A stretch of 34,256 nt of DNA from a virus, in the IMG/VR virus record IMGVR_UViG_3300026518_000034, positions 1-34,256 of that record; one strand, 5' to 3'. Each line of letters starts with the position of its first letter. Position 1 is the stretch's first letter. The notes under the pieces were generated by a model that did not search any database, was not told where the DNA came from, and worked only from the letters and a program-made list of their open reading frames with translations. This document shows positions 33,838-34,256 of the stretch, in pieces. The translations under genes were made by a program, and so were the position numbers.

Positions 33838-34256
33838 TTACAGCTTGTCCTGAAGTTGAGCATACCACTTCTCGAAGTCTTCATCAGAATCCTCTAAGTA
33901 GTCGATAGCTTTTTTGGTTCCAGTGCCTTTTCTAGTTGGCACTGCACTTTTTCGTTTGTCGGCTTTTTGCTTCACTGATTTACGCTTCTGTTCAGCTTCC
34001 TTGACTTTCGCCAATTCAGCTTCTCTTGCAGCTTTTGCTTCAGCCTCCACTCTAGCTTGCTCTTCTGTAGCACGTTGAGTTTGCTCAATCTCTGCGAAAT
34101 ATACTTTTGCAGCTTCTTTGTAGTATTCAAAATCTGATTTGGAACCACCATCATAGACTTTAAGTTTTGAAGCAATTGGTTGCACTTTATCATACATTCC
34201 GTTTTTAACGTCAATATGTAATGCTTTGATAGTTGCAGGATTAGAACTAAGTTCTT
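33838..34256 (-). CDS. Capsid-adjacent protein, 5' truncated (N4 gp57 position)
   Basis: The frame is open to the window edge. It reads SSNPATIKALHIDVKNGMYDKVQPIA before the ATG at 34197, so that ATG is probably internal. The visible 139 residues include a Glu/Ala/Lys coiled coil and a Lys-rich linker ending EKWYAQLQDKL. A charged helical protein just upstream of the capsid gene could be a scaffold or head-assembly protein. Position fits N4 gp57. Confidence 0.5.
   Translation of the reverse strand, partial: ELSSNPATIKALHIDVKNGMYDKVQPIASKLKVYDGGSKSDFEYYKEAAKVYFAEIEQTQRATEEQARVEAEAKAAREAELAKVKEAEQKRKSVKQKADKRKSAVPTRKGTGTKKAIDYLEDSDEDFEKWYAQLQDKL

Larger units (their letters stand above)
1..34256. 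repeat. Dispersed over-represented hexamer GAACCA/TGGTTC
   Basis: By eye I placed 40 copies in 1-11103 (18 as GAACCA, 22 as TGGTTC; for example 375, 612, 620, 745, 869, 1123, 1917, 2642, 4719, 5988, 7386, 7407, 10221, 10233, 10771) and saw about 60 in the rest. At about one-third GC, about 4 would be expected in 11.1 kb. Copies occur in both orientations, in genes and gaps, and inside several ribosome sites (AAGGAACCA). Confidence 0.8.

Overview
The window is part of the genome of a low-GC, lytic, N4-like podovirus (Schitoviridae type). Three things support this. The minus-strand capsid protein is of the N4-gp56 type. The order of late genes upstream of the giant proteins follows N4. A 1,152-residue protein carries every catalytic motif of the T7/N4 single-subunit RNA polymerase family. 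The host cannot be read from the sequence; the A/T-rich DNA and extended -10 promoters only suggest a low-GC bacterium.

Plus strand, 1-11103, is a dense replication and nucleotide-metabolism module: the end of a probable ssDNA-binding protein, an SF1 helicase, a DpnD/PcfM-like peptide and a RuvC-like resolvase. A control region follows (3337-3780) with two GC-rich hairpins and an array of five palindromic repeats in front of a ribbon-helix-helix protein and a RepO-like winged-helix protein. After these come small unknown genes, a decayed gene and a structured RNA-like leader (5584-5994). The module ends with an Hc1-like basic protein, class I ribonucleotide reductase (nrdA, nrdB), a DUF6378-like protein and a MazG-like pyrophosphohydrolase that appears to lack an ATG start. 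Many neighbours are joined by TAATG or ATGA overlaps, so translation is probably coupled.

Minus strand, 34256-11100, is the virion module. In transcription order it holds a truncated capsid-adjacent protein, the major capsid protein, gp55- and gp54-like proteins, a small virion protein, a tail fibre with a chaperone-like partner, a cupin plus a U32-like TIM-barrel protein, a membrane-segment virion protein, two ejection-type proteins, and then three giant proteins of 1361, 1152 and 1397 residues. These three look like the N-terminal, catalytic and C-terminal parts of an N4-type virion RNA polymerase, encoded as three separate, abutting genes instead of one polypeptide of about 3,500 residues. 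The last one also carries an HExxH metallopeptidase motif. The two modules converge on a hairpin at 11094-11112.

The strongest signal not explained by any gene is the hexamer GAACCA/TGGTTC. By eye it occurs 40 times in the first 11.1 kb, against about 4 expected from composition. It is similarly dense on the right, in both orientations, in coding and non-coding DNA, and often at the cost of rare codons.
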